From Hydrocarboniphaga effusa AP103 (GTDB taxonomy: Bacteria > Pseudomonadota > Gammaproteobacteria > Nevskiales > Nevskiaceae), in assembly GCF_000271305.1 (NCBI RefSeq), contig NZ_AKGD01000001.1, forward strand, positions 992,001 through 1,056,000: a DNA stretch of 64,000 bases. Reading direction: 5' to 3'. Every line of letters starts with the position of its first letter. The first letter of the stretch is position 1. The position numbers and the translations under genes were made by a program. This document shows, one piece after another, positions 26,269 through 35,169 of this stretch. The notes below the pieces were generated by a model. The model saw nothing but the letters and a program-made list of their open reading frames with translations, was not told the origin of the DNA and made no database searches.

Positions 26269-27613
26269 TGAACGATCCTTGATTGGAATGCTGGGGGTGG
26301 CCCGAAGCGGTGAAAGGGATCGCGCCGGTGACGACGGCGGATAGGACCAGCAAGGCTGCGAGCGCCGCCGCCCACTTGAGTGCAAAGCGCTGCATGGCTC
26401 CGATCTCGACATCGAGCAGGCCGACGACCAGATAGACGGCCGCGACCAGCGGGCTCAGCGCATGCAAGTTCTGCCCGAGCAGGCAGGCGCGCCCGATCTC
26501 GGCGGCGCTGACCCCGTAGTGCGCGGCAGCCTCGGCGATCACCGGCACGATGCCGAAGTAATAAGCATCGTTGGACATCACGAACGTCAGCGGCCCGCTG
26601 GCGACTGCCGTAATGACGGCGAGATGACGTCCCATCGATGGCGGGACCACGCCGACGAAGCTGGCGCCCATCGCCTTGACCATTCCAGTCCCGTCCAGAA
26701 TGCCGGTGAACACCGCGGCGGCGAAAACCAGAAGAATGATCGGCAGCACGTTGGCGCCGTGAGCGGCGATGCGGATGCGCTGGATTCCGACCTGCGGGTA
26801 GTTCAGGGCAAGGGCGATCACGAGCCCGATCATGAAAACAACCGGCAACGGCAGGATGTGCGCGACGGCAGCGGCGAGAACCGCCAGCGTGATGATCAGG
26901 TTGAGCCAGAAGAATTGCGGGCGTTCCAGGCCGGTTCCCTCGTCGCGCACGCCTCCGAAGCCCTCGATGGGAGCAAGTTCCGCCACGGCACCCAGGCGAC
27001 GGCGTTCCTTGGCACCGAGATACCAGGCCAGTGCGAGAACTCCTGTCGCGCTTATCAGGATCGCGGGGAGCAGGGGCAGAAAGATGTCGTTGACATCGAC
27101 CCGGAGAGCCGCGGCCACGCGTGGCGTCGGGCCTCCCCAGGGGACGATGTTGATCAGTCCGTTGGCGGCCCCGAGCAGCAGGCCGAGAATCAACGGGTTG
27201 ATTCCGAGCCGGCGATAGATCGGCAGGAAGGCGGTAACGGTCACGAGCGCCGTGGTGGCGCCATCACCATCCAGCGAAACCAGCAAGGCCACCAGGGCGC
27301 TACCGACGGTAACCCTGCGCGGATCGCTGCCGACGGCCCGAACGACCGCGCGGACCATCGGGTCGAACAGCCCCGCATCGATCATGATGCCGAAGTAGAG
27401 CACGGCGAATAACAGCACTACGGCCGTGGGTGCCAGGGCGAGCACGCCCTTCATGATCATGCCGCCCAGATCCGCGCCAAACCCCGAGACCAGCGCGAAC
27501 ACGATGGGAACCGCGATCAGCGCGACCACCGCAGAAGCACGCTTGGTCATGATCAAGGTCATGAACACGGCAACCATGCCGTATCCCAGACCGGCGAGCA
27601 GGGACTGGCTCAT
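26258..27613 (-). CDS. CitMHS-type citrate/metal-citrate transporter family protein
   Basis: A 451-residue inner-membrane protein with about 12 hydrophobic segments of the CitMHS/ion-transporter superfamily. The half-repeats carry GDGATTALVTV and the SNDAYYFGIVPV loop that is typical of CitMHS. Known relatives carry complexes of citrate with divalent metals, so a tri- or dicarboxylate is the likely cargo. It overlaps the amidohydrolase stop by ATGA and the AtuA start by 11 bp. This tight packing argues that the cargo is the product of the amidohydrolase and the substrate of the AtuA/DUF4387 pair. Confidence 0.87.
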   Translation of the reverse strand: MSQSLLAGLGYGMVAVFMTLIMTKRASAVVALIAVPIVFALVSGFGADLGGMIMKGVLALAPTAVVLLFAVLYFGIMIDAGLFDPMVRAVVRAVGSDPRRVTVGSALVALLVSLDGDGATTALVTVTAFLPIYRRLGINPLILGLLLGAANGLINIVPWGGPTPRVAAALRVDVNDIFLPLLPAILISATGVLALAWYLGAKERRRLGAVAELAPIEGFGGVRDEGTGLERPQFFWLNLIITLAVLAAAVAHILPLPVVFMIGLVIALALNYPQVGIQRIRIAAHGANVLPIILLVFAAAVFTGILDGTGMVKAMGASFVGVVPPSMGRHLAVITAVASGPLTFVMSNDAYYFGIVPVIAEAAAHYGVSAAEIGRACLLGQNLHALSPLVAAVYLVVGLLDVEIGAMQRFALKWAAALAALLVLSAVVTGAIPFTASGHPQHSNQGSFIEH

Positions 27614-28560
27614 GCCGCATCCGCTCGGGCGAAGCCGTAGAGGCGAACCGGATTGTCGACCAGGATGCGCGAACGTGTCGCCTCGTCGCCGGCCCAGACG
27701 CCGAGGAGATCGAAAAGCCGCGCATCGTCCGGTGGCGTCGCTTCGGTCGCATGCGGCCAGTCGCTGCCCCAGACGAGACGATCCGGGGCCTGCGCCACGA
27801 AGGCGCGGGCGATGCGCGTGGCGTCCGGATAATCGGGCGGTCCCTGAGTCGTGTTCAGGTAGGCCCCGGTCAGTTTCACCCAGGCTTTGCGCTGGTCCAT
27901 CAGCCTGCAGATCACACCGAAAGCCGGATGATCCGCCCCTTGGGCTGGAGGCAGCCTGCCCATGTGATCGAACACGATCGGACAGGGCAGCCGATTCAGC
28001 AAGGGGGCCGCATCGACGATCTGATCTGCCATCGCATGAATCTGCACGTGCCAGCCGAGATCGGCGATACGGCGAGCGAGCGGCTCGACCATGTCCAGCG
28101 TCGTGAAGGCGTCGGCCGGATTCCAGACACTGAACCTGAGACCTCGAACCCCACCCGCATCGAGGCGAAGCAGCTCGGCCTGGTCAACCTCGGGCGTCAC
28201 GACCCCAATGCCACGCCCATTGGGTCCGAGCTGCTTCAGCGCATCGAGCAGGCAGGCGTGATCCACGCCATGAATCTTGGTCTGCACGATCACCGCGCGG
28301 GAAACGCCGATGCGCTGCTGCAGCTTCCGGTAGTCGTTGAACGTGGCTCCGCCGAACCGCTGGGGAAAGTCGTGCCGGAAACGAGCGTCGGCAATATGAA
28401 GATGCGCGTCACAGGCATGAGCCGGCGCCCTGGATCGCGGCCGCTCGGTTCCGGCGGAATGGGGAACCGCGGTCCGCTCCCCTGCAGAGACGGGTGCCGC
28501 GATGGCGCTCAGCGCAACGGAACCAAGCGATTCGATGAAGGCGCGACGACTAAGGTTCAT
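27610..28560 (-). CDS. Tat-exported amidohydrolase, lactonase-like
   Basis: A 316-residue amidohydrolase_2-family protein. A Tat-type signal starts it: NLSRRAFIESLGS then a hydrophobic stretch ending in APVSA. The metal-site motif CDAHLHI, a mid-chain VFDHMGR and the WGSDWPH Asp place it near 2-pyrone-4,6-dicarboxylate lactonase and related sugar-acid lactonases. Export means it acts in the periplasm, between the outer-membrane receptor and the CitMHS permease. The ATG at 28560 was chosen because the RR motif then falls at residue 5; an upstream frame would bury the signal. It probably opens a lactone to a polycarboxylate, which is inference. Confidence 0.82.
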   Translation of the reverse strand: MNLSRRAFIESLGSVALSAIAAPVSAGERTAVPHSAGTERPRSRAPAHACDAHLHIADARFRHDFPQRFGGATFNDYRKLQQRIGVSRAVIVQTKIHGVDHACLLDALKQLGPNGRGIGVVTPEVDQAELLRLDAGGVRGLRFSVWNPADAFTTLDMVEPLARRIADLGWHVQIHAMADQIVDAAPLLNRLPCPIVFDHMGRLPPAQGADHPAFGVICRLMDQRKAWVKLTGAYLNTTQGPPDYPDATRIARAFVAQAPDRLVWGSDWPHATEATPPDDARLFDLLGVWAGDEATRSRILVDNPVRLYGFARADAA

Positions 28561-28624
28561 TGGAGACCAGGACTGAAAGGAGCGGTGATTCGGCGGGCGG
28601 TCACCATCGACCGATTGCGGAAGA

Positions 28625-31600
28625 CTAGAAACGGGCCTTGAGAGACACGTAGAACCGGCGGCCGGCCAGGTCATAGGTGTAGAGATCGGAGCGCGCTTGT
28701 CCGATGAGGCTGTCGTTCAGCACCGGCGGCTCCTTGTCGGTGATGTTCACGGCGCCCGTCCGCAGTTGCAGCGTATCGCTTACATCCCAGCTGAAATCCA
28801 GGTCGAAATAACTCACGCTGGGGACGCCATGCGCGACACCGCCGGTTCCGACGTTGTTGGCGTTGGCCATTTCACCGATGTAGCGCCACTTGAGGAAGGA
28901 CTGTACGGGGCCGATCCGCCAGCCGGCATTGACGCTGCCCTTCCATTCGGGATGGGCGGTCGCGAAGAAATCGACCTGCGTATTGCCCAGGGTGCCGGCA
29001 TATTCCAGCTTGGGACTGGTGGGCAGGGTCTGGATCTTGAAGGTATCGAGGTAATTGACCACCACGCCGAGGCTGATCGTACCGGCAGAGTCCCCCAAGC
29101 CCACTGCCCCGAGAGGCAGAGACCAGTCCGTCTGGAAGTCGATGCCCGACGTCGAATAGCTGCCCAGATTCAGCAAGGGATTGCCGATGTTGACCGCCAG
29201 GCCCGTTGAAGGATCGCGGCTGATCAGTGCGCAGTAGTAGTTGCTGTTCGAAAAGCCGGGATTGGCCCCTGCGTTGAAGCACTGTGTCGCGGCAACGGTA
29301 TTGGTCACCATGCCGATCGCGCCATCCAGTTTGATGTTGTAGTAGTCGACCGATGCGGTGAGGCGAGAAAGCCATTCATTCTGCAACTGCGATTTGAGCA
29401 CCAGTCCGACCGAATAGGTGTCGGCCACTTCCGGCTTGAGCTCCGTATTGCCGGCCGTCGTGTACGGCGTGCGGCTGACCGTATTGGTAAAGGTGTCGAT
29501 CACCGCGGCTGGAACGCCCTGCTCCAGGCAGAGTGCGCGAACCTGATCGGCGTTCGGAGAACTGGCTGCGCGATAGGCGCCGCGGACATCGCAGGGATCT
29601 CCCGATCCGATCGGGCCCGGCGTGCCGAGTGCGGTCAGTCCATTGGCGGAAGCGGCAAAAAGATCGCCGACACTGGGTGCCCGCACCGCCCGTGCATAAC
29701 CGCCGCGAAAACCGATGATGTCGTTGACTTTCCAATAGCCGTCGGCCCGGTAAGTATCGACGCCACCGACCGTGTCGTAATCGGAATGGCGATAACCCAG
29801 ATCGAGTGAGACATCCTGAGCGAACGGAACATCCGTCAGAACCGGAATCAGAAGTTCGCCGAAGAATTCGCGAACGGTCGCCTCTCCGCTCGACGGCATG
29901 ATCGGAAGATAGTTCGCCAACTCACCGGTCTGGATCAGCGCGTCGGGCGTGTAGTCATAGGTGTTGCTACGGTAATCGGCACCCAGGACAAAACGGACTT
30001 CGCCCGCGGGCAAAGTCAAAAGTCGACGTTGCACCGTGGCTTCGACGACCTTCTGTTCGAGCGCCGTGGTATTGCGAGCCGTGCGACGGATGTAATCGAC
30101 GCAGCTCTGCGAAAGCGTATCGATGCGATTGAAGTCATAGCCGCCGGCACACAGACTACGTCCACCGTCTGCGGCGTTCGCCAGGCGTTGCAAGGCAAGC
30201 GTGCTCGGGAAGTTGATCTCGGTCTGGAGAAGTTCGGTTCGCCCGTAGCTACCGTAGACGTTCCAGGACAGCTCCGGTACGTCGAGACGCCCTTCGGCCC
30301 CGACGGTCAACTGATAAACGTTGTACTGGTTCTCCTCCATGCGGTTGCCCACCGGCGTGATGATCTGGGCAATGTTGAAGGGAGCGTTCGGATTCGGGCG
30401 AGAAGCGAGGATCTGGGCCAGATCCGTCGAGATGAACGGGTTGGTCACTGGAACACTCAGGGGCGCGCTGGAAACCGACCCCACCACCACCGGATTGGCC
30501 TGGGTCGTCACCGAGTAGTTGGTGAAAAGACCCTCGGCGAATACCGAGACCTTGTCGTTGAGCGTGTAGTCGGCATGGCCGAAAATCGAATGGCGCTCGA
30601 GCGGTACCTGGGCAAGAAAGTAATCACCGGTCGCCGACAATACGGTGTTGTTGTAGATGCTCTGAAGAGAGCTTTGCGGACCTTTGAAGTTCACGGCGCC
30701 GGCATTCAGAAACAGCGTGCCATCAGGGTTCAGCGACAACACCGAAGTGCGCCCCACGGCTCCCGCGGCGACACCATAGCGAGCGAAGACAGCGTTCACG
30801 GCATCCTGAGTGGGAAGGTTGGCGGCCGATACCGCGATCAGCCCGCCCGGTGAATTGCTCGAGTAAGCCTGCCCCCGCAGATAGTCGCGATCGCGAAACG
30901 CAATCGAGTCGCGATTGGCGTAGCTCAGAGACAGATAAGCGTTGCCACGATCCTCGGCGAAGTCGGAGCCGATCGTCAGCGACACGCTCTGGTTTTCACC
31001 GTCGCCTTTGGCGGTCTCGCCTGCCCCTACGTCGAGCTCGATTCCGTTGAAGTGCTTCTTCAGCTTCAGGTTGACGACGCCCGCCACCGCGTCCGATCCA
31101 TAGGTGGCGGAGGCGCCGCCCGTGATCACTTCGACACTCTCGATCAGTGAGCTCGGAATGACATTCAAGTCGACGCTGCCGTCGTTTCCGGACGGCTGCA
31201 TGCGCCGTCCGTTGACGAGCACCAAGGTGCGCTGTTGACCCAGGCCACGCAGATTGATGCTGGCCTGACCGGCGCGAGAGAACAGACTGGCTTGTGCTCC
31301 GGCCGATGCCGCCACCTGAGGCAGCTGATTGAGGCTCGCCTCCAATGTGGGCGCACCGGCGGACGCAATCGACTCCTCGCTGATCGTCGTGATTGGCGTG
31401 TCGGACGTGTAATCGCGGCGCGAAATGCGCGATCCCGTTACGACGATCTCTTCGATGCCGGCCGTCTCACCGTCGGACGTCAGGTCGGCGGAGTCGGCGG
31501 TGGTCGGCGTCTGATCCGGAACCTGGGTGTAGCCTTCGGGGGCGGCAATCAGGGTGAAAGCGCCCAAAGCATAGACAGCAGCTGATATCGCAGTACGCAT
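28625..31600 (-). CDS. TonB-dependent outer-membrane receptor
   Basis: A 991-residue receptor. A signal peptide (MRTAISAAVYALGAFTLIAAPEG) is followed by a TonB-box-like EEIVVTGSRI and the plug domain (RGLGQQRTLVLVNGRRM, then VEVITGGASATYGSDAVAGVVNLKLK). A 22-strand-type barrel ends in FYVSLKARF, with a terminal Phe as expected for outer-membrane insertion. It is first in the five-gene operon, so it should admit the substrate of the cassette. The upstream 295-bp region carries two identical-architecture operators shared with the divergent citrate-synthase-like regulator. Confidence 0.93.
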   Translation of the reverse strand: MRTAISAAVYALGAFTLIAAPEGYTQVPDQTPTTADSADLTSDGETAGIEEIVVTGSRISRRDYTSDTPITTISEESIASAGAPTLEASLNQLPQVAASAGAQASLFSRAGQASINLRGLGQQRTLVLVNGRRMQPSGNDGSVDLNVIPSSLIESVEVITGGASATYGSDAVAGVVNLKLKKHFNGIELDVGAGETAKGDGENQSVSLTIGSDFAEDRGNAYLSLSYANRDSIAFRDRDYLRGQAYSSNSPGGLIAVSAANLPTQDAVNAVFARYGVAAGAVGRTSVLSLNPDGTLFLNAGAVNFKGPQSSLQSIYNNTVLSATGDYFLAQVPLERHSIFGHADYTLNDKVSVFAEGLFTNYSVTTQANPVVVGSVSSAPLSVPVTNPFISTDLAQILASRPNPNAPFNIAQIITPVGNRMEENQYNVYQLTVGAEGRLDVPELSWNVYGSYGRTELLQTEINFPSTLALQRLANAADGGRSLCAGGYDFNRIDTLSQSCVDYIRRTARNTTALEQKVVEATVQRRLLTLPAGEVRFVLGADYRSNTYDYTPDALIQTGELANYLPIMPSSGEATVREFFGELLIPVLTDVPFAQDVSLDLGYRHSDYDTVGGVDTYRADGYWKVNDIIGFRGGYARAVRAPSVGDLFAASANGLTALGTPGPIGSGDPCDVRGAYRAASSPNADQVRALCLEQGVPAAVIDTFTNTVSRTPYTTAGNTELKPEVADTYSVGLVLKSQLQNEWLSRLTASVDYYNIKLDGAIGMVTNTVAATQCFNAGANPGFSNSNYYCALISRDPSTGLAVNIGNPLLNLGSYSTSGIDFQTDWSLPLGAVGLGDSAGTISLGVVVNYLDTFKIQTLPTSPKLEYAGTLGNTQVDFFATAHPEWKGSVNAGWRIGPVQSFLKWRYIGEMANANNVGTGGVAHGVPSVSYFDLDFSWDVSDTLQLRTGAVNITDKEPPVLNDSLIGQARSDLYTYDLAGRRFYVSLKARF

Positions 31601-31673
31601 TTATTTTCTCTCCCCGCGTTCGGCGTCTATCGCCGAATCTCGCCAGGAGATGATATGTAGCGCTTCACCATCG

Positions 31674-31696
31674 TCAATCTTGATAAAAACGATCAA
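31674..31696. promoter_or_regulatory. 23-bp operator-like site, receptor side
   Basis: The site has the architecture TCAAT-C-TTGAT-AAAAACG-ATCAA, 74 bp upstream of the receptor ATG. It shares 15 of 15 defined bases and identical spacing with the site at 31855-31877. Such duplication between divergent genes suggests one regulator controls both. Confidence 0.7.
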
Positions 31697-31854
31697 TAGA
31701 CAACTTTCGGCGCCGTAGCTCAAGCCTGCATCCAGCATCAATGACAAGCTTGTACCAATAAAATACTGGCCTTATTGCAGCATGACAGTATCCAGGCCTG
31801 CGCTGATCGGATGAATTTCATTTCTTCCCGCAACTGAAATAGACTTCCATAAGC

Positions 31855-31877
31855 TCAATATTGATTTACACAATCAA
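31855..31877. promoter_or_regulatory. 23-bp operator-like site, regulator side
   Basis: The site has the architecture TCAAT-A-TTGAT-TTACACA-ATCAA, ending 18 bp before the regulator ATG, where it could repress that gene directly. It matches the receptor-side site in every defined position. The intervening region (31601-31895) holds no gene and is AT-richer than its surroundings. Confidence 0.7.
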
Positions 31878-31895
31878 CATAAAAGCCATACCGCC

Positions 31896-33083
31896 ATGAG
31901 TAACGATCTTTACCTTTCCGCCAGCGAAGCCGCTGCGATGTTGGGCGTGTCACCTGCAACGCTCTACGCTTATGTGAGTCGGAAGAAGCTGCGGTCGTTT
32001 CAGACTCCGGATTCACGGTCCAGCCGTTACTGGCGCGCCGACGTCATCGCTCTGGCGACGAAGGGCGGCACACGAACCGATTCCGGCGCCGAGGCACGCC
32101 AGACCGCGATCACTCTTCTGACCGAAGACGGCACCTACTATCGGGGGCAAAGCGTGATCGGACTTGCCGAAACCGAATCCCTCGAGTCCGTCGCGGGGCT
32201 TTTGTGGCAAGCGGATCCAGCCGAAATATTCTCTGGTCGCCTACCAAAGCCGGCGCCACATCAAAAGAAAATTCTGGCGAGCCTGTCGTCTGCGCTTCCC
32301 ATGGACCGCGCGCTCGCGCTCCTGCCTTTGCTCGAGCGAGCCAATCCAAGGGCGTTCGACACTTCGGCGGCAGGATTCGCACAAGCAGGAGCCGACGCCG
32401 TCCGCTGGCTGACTGCCCTTCTGTTCAACCGGAGCGAGCCGTCTGCCGATCCGATCCACCAGGTTGTCGCATCGGCTACGACCAAATCCGACGCGATCGC
32501 CGATCTTGTACGGCGCGCGATGATTCTCGTAGCGGATCAGCAATTCTGCGACACGACACGGGCTGTCAGAGCTGCGGCCATTACGGGGGTGACGGCCTAT
32601 GGTGCGGTGATCGTGGGGATGGTCGCAGGAGGCGGGCAGTCGATTCGATTCAACAGAGTGGATGCCGTGCGCCGATTCATCGCCGAAGTCGCTTCATCAA
32701 ACCATCCCGAAGAAGCCGTGATCGGCCGCATTCGGTTGGCCGAGAAAATTCCCGGGTTCGAGCCCTTGCCCAACCATCAGCAAGGCGACGCTCGCGCGGA
32801 TGCCCTGATGAGCGCAAGCAAACAAGTGTTCAAGGGTGAGCCCGAGTTCGAGCGCCTGATGCGTGCGCTCAATCTGACCACCGAACTGACAGGACGCGCG
32901 CCAGGAGTCATCATTCCGCTCCTGTTCCTGGGCCACATGCTGGGAATGAGGGGCAACGAGCTCGCCATCGGGATGATCGGCCGGGCGCTGGGCTGGATCG
33001 CGCATGCACAGGAAGAAATGCGGCAGTCGCCCCGGCGGTCACCGCAGGCAAACTACGTGGGGCAACTGCCACGCCCGGGTTGA
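31896..33083 (+). CDS. helix-turn-helix protein fused to a degenerate citrate synthase domain
   Basis: A 395-residue protein. Residues 5-53 are a MerR/excisionase-like helix-turn-helix (LYLSASEAAAMLGVSPATLY). Residues about 70-385 match citrate synthase in order: YYRGQSVIGLAE, GLLWQADP, and the C-terminal RALGWIAHAQEEM. All three catalytic positions seem lost. The GPxHGGAN loop reads AGGGQSIRFN (244-253), GFGHRVY reads PGFEPLP (286-292), and the NVDFYSG Asp position falls in GRAPGVII (333-340). The fold is therefore probably a ligand sensor for an acyl-CoA or tricarboxylate. It is divergent from the receptor/CitMHS operon with duplicated operators between. HTH-citrate synthase fusions occur in databases; I know of no characterised regulator. 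Confidence 0.82.
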   Translation: MSNDLYLSASEAAAMLGVSPATLYAYVSRKKLRSFQTPDSRSSRYWRADVIALATKGGTRTDSGAEARQTAITLLTEDGTYYRGQSVIGLAETESLESVAGLLWQADPAEIFSGRLPKPAPHQKKILASLSSALPMDRALALLPLLERANPRAFDTSAAGFAQAGADAVRWLTALLFNRSEPSADPIHQVVASATTKSDAIADLVRRAMILVADQQFCDTTRAVRAAAITGVTAYGAVIVGMVAGGGQSIRFNRVDAVRRFIAEVASSNHPEEAVIGRIRLAEKIPGFEPLPNHQQGDARADALMSASKQVFKGEPEFERLMRALNLTTELTGRAPGVIIPLLFLGHMLGMRGNELAIGMIGRALGWIAHAQEEMRQSPRRSPQANYVGQLPRPG

Positions 33084-33129
33084 AGGCACACAACGCAACA
33101 CCAATCGAGAAGGCAGGCATGCTGCCCCA

Positions 33130-34341
33130 TCAAATCACGCCCTTCGCACGCAAATCCGCCAGCTCGCCAGCCCGCAAGCCGAGCTTGCCGGCCAGGATCG
33201 CATCGGTGTGCTCGCCCATCAGCGGCGGCGCGGTGTAATCGCCGATCGGCGTGGCCGAAAACTGGATCGGATTGGCGAGAATCTTGATCGCGCCGGCCAG
33301 CGCATGCTCGGTCTCGGCGAGCATGCCGCGATGCTGGATCTGCGGGTTTTCGAAGACATCAGGTAGCTCGTTGACCGGGCTCGCGGGGATGTCGGCTTCG
33401 TCGAGTAGTTCGAGCCATTCGTCCCGCGTCTTGGTCTTGAAGACCTCGTCGAGGATCGGCAGGATCTGCTCGCGATTGGCGATGCGTCCGGCCGTCGAAT
33501 TGAAGCGCGGGTCTTCGAAGATGTCCATGCGGCCGGCGACGCGGCAGAACGCGCTGAACTGCGCGTTGTTGCCGGCGACGATGAACAGCGGCTTGTCGCT
33601 GCACTGGAAGGCCTGCGACGGAATGCCGCCGAAGCCGCCGTTGCCGCGACGCGTCGGCACCGTGCCGGAGACCAGGTAATTCATCGCGAAATGCGAGAGC
33701 GAGGCGAGCCCGCAATCGAGCAAGGCGAGATCGATGTGCTGGCCTTCGCCGCTCGCATCGCGATGACGCAGCGCGGCGAGAATCGCGGTCGCGCCGTAGA
33801 AGCTGGTCAGGATGTCGACCATGCTGATGCCGACTTTCATCGGCTCGTTCGGATGGCCGCTCACGCTCATGAGCCCGCCCATCGCCTGGAAAATACCGTC
33901 GTAGCCCGGGCGATGGCGGTAAGGCCCGGTCTGGCCGAAGCCCGTCACCGACAGGTAAATCAGGCGCGGATTGATCTCGTGCAGGCTCGCGTAGTCGAGC
34001 CCGTATTTCTTCAGCACGCCACCGCGAAAGTTCTCGACGAGCACGTCGGATTGCGCGACGAGCTTGCGGATCAGCGCCTGTCCTTCGGGCAGCGCGTGAT
34101 TGATCGTGATCGACTGCTTGTTGCGGTTGCAGGCCAGGTAGAACGCGGCGATGTCGGTGGCTTCGCCATCGCGGGTCTTCAGGAACGGAGGCCCGTAAGT
34201 GCGCGCCTCGTCGCCGCTGCCCGGACGCTCGACCTTGATGACCTCGGCACCGAGATCGGCGAGGAGCTGCGTCGCGAGCGGAGCCGCGAGCACGCGTGAA
34301 AGATCGAGTACGCGGACGCCTTTGAGTGCGATGGAAGCCAT
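33130..34341 (-). CDS. class III CoA-transferase (CaiB/BaiF family)
   Basis: A 403-residue formyl-CoA transferase-type protein. It starts with VRVLDLSRVLAAPLATQLLADLGAEVIKVE, the standard N-terminal signature, here split by the usual glycine loop. The candidate nucleophilic Asp is D176 in GISMVDILTS. It exchanges CoA between carboxylic acids and may activate or de-activate a pathway acid without ATP. It is the last gene of the eight-gene acyl-CoA operon, 25 bp after the hydratase stop. It converges on the citrate-synthase-like regulator gene. Confidence 0.9.
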   Translation of the reverse strand: MASIALKGVRVLDLSRVLAAPLATQLLADLGAEVIKVERPGSGDEARTYGPPFLKTRDGEATDIAAFYLACNRNKQSITINHALPEGQALIRKLVAQSDVLVENFRGGVLKKYGLDYASLHEINPRLIYLSVTGFGQTGPYRHRPGYDGIFQAMGGLMSVSGHPNEPMKVGISMVDILTSFYGATAILAALRHRDASGEGQHIDLALLDCGLASLSHFAMNYLVSGTVPTRRGNGGFGGIPSQAFQCSDKPLFIVAGNNAQFSAFCRVAGRMDIFEDPRFNSTAGRIANREQILPILDEVFKTKTRDEWLELLDEADIPASPVNELPDVFENPQIQHRGMLAETEHALAGAIKILANPIQFSATPIGDYTAPPLMGEHTDAILAGKLGLRAGELADLRAKGVI

Positions 34342-34366
34342 GGATGCCTCGTGGTGATTCTATTGT

Positions 34367-35161
34367 TCAGCGGCCCGTGAACTGCGGCTTGCGCTTGTCC
34401 TTGAACGCCATCGCGGCCTCGCGATGATCCTCGCTGAAGGCGCTCATGAACTCGAAGCCGATATGCGATTCGATCAGCGATTCGATCTGCTTGCGCAGCA
34501 CCAGGTTGATCGCCGTCTTGGTCGAATTGATCGCGCGCGTCGCGCCGCTGGCGAGCCTGTCGGCCATCGCATAGACGGCCTGGTCGAGCGCTTCGATGCT
34601 CGGATACGCGCGCGTGATGAGGCCGATCGCGGCCGCCTCTTTCGCGCTCAGCGCATCGCCGGTCAGCAGCAGCTCCTTGGCGCGTGCATAGCCGATCAGC
34701 AGCGGCCAGATCAGCGCTCCGCCGTCGCCGGCCGTGAGCCCGACCCCGACATGCGGATCGGCGAGCTTGGCGGTTTCGACGGCGTAGCTGATGTCCGAGA
34801 ACACCGCGAGCGTCGCGCCGAAGCCGATGGCATGGCCGTTGATGCGCGCGATCAGCGGCTTCTCGAGCGCGAGCAGCGCATGCAGCATGCGAATGCCCTC
34901 GGCCATCTGCACGCGACGCCCTTCGGGCTCGGCGATCTGCTGGATCATCACGTCGATGTCGCCACCGGCCGAGAACGCCCGCGTGCCGGCGCCGGTGACG
35001 ACGACGACGCGCGTCTGCTCGTCGCGCGCGATGTCTTCGAAGATCGTCGACAGCTCGCGATGCGTGCCGAGATCGGCCGCATTGGTCGGCGGATTGTCGA
35101 GCGTGACCACGAGCACGTGGCCGCGACGCTCGATCCTGAGGCTTTGGTAATGGTCGTACAT
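34367..35161 (-). CDS. enoyl-CoA hydratase/isomerase-like protein, atypical active site
   Basis: A 264-residue crotonase-fold protein with the first oxyanion loop AFSAGGDID and GHAIGFGATLAVF. The usual GxPE glutamate is replaced by LADPH, while the second site reads TAGDGG, with an acidic residue retained in that loop. It may be a hydrolase, isomerase or retro-type enzyme rather than a standard hydratase. The ATG at 35161 follows the dehydrogenase stop by 8 bp. Seventh of eight genes in the operon. Confidence 0.85.
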   Translation of the reverse strand: MYDHYQSLRIERRGHVLVVTLDNPPTNAADLGTHRELSTIFEDIARDEQTRVVVVTGAGTRAFSAGGDIDVMIQQIAEPEGRRVQMAEGIRMLHALLALEKPLIARINGHAIGFGATLAVFSDISYAVETAKLADPHVGVGLTAGDGGALIWPLLIGYARAKELLLTGDALSAKEAAAIGLITRAYPSIEALDQAVYAMADRLASGATRAINSTKTAINLVLRKQIESLIESHIGFEFMSAFSEDHREAAMAFKDKRKPQFTGR

Positions 35162-35169
35162 GCGAGCTC

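Noticed and set aside
31783..31793. ACAGTATCCAG as a shared operator in the receptor/regulator region
   Set aside because: The outer bases do not match TRGT...CYA, and the region has its own stronger duplicated sites.
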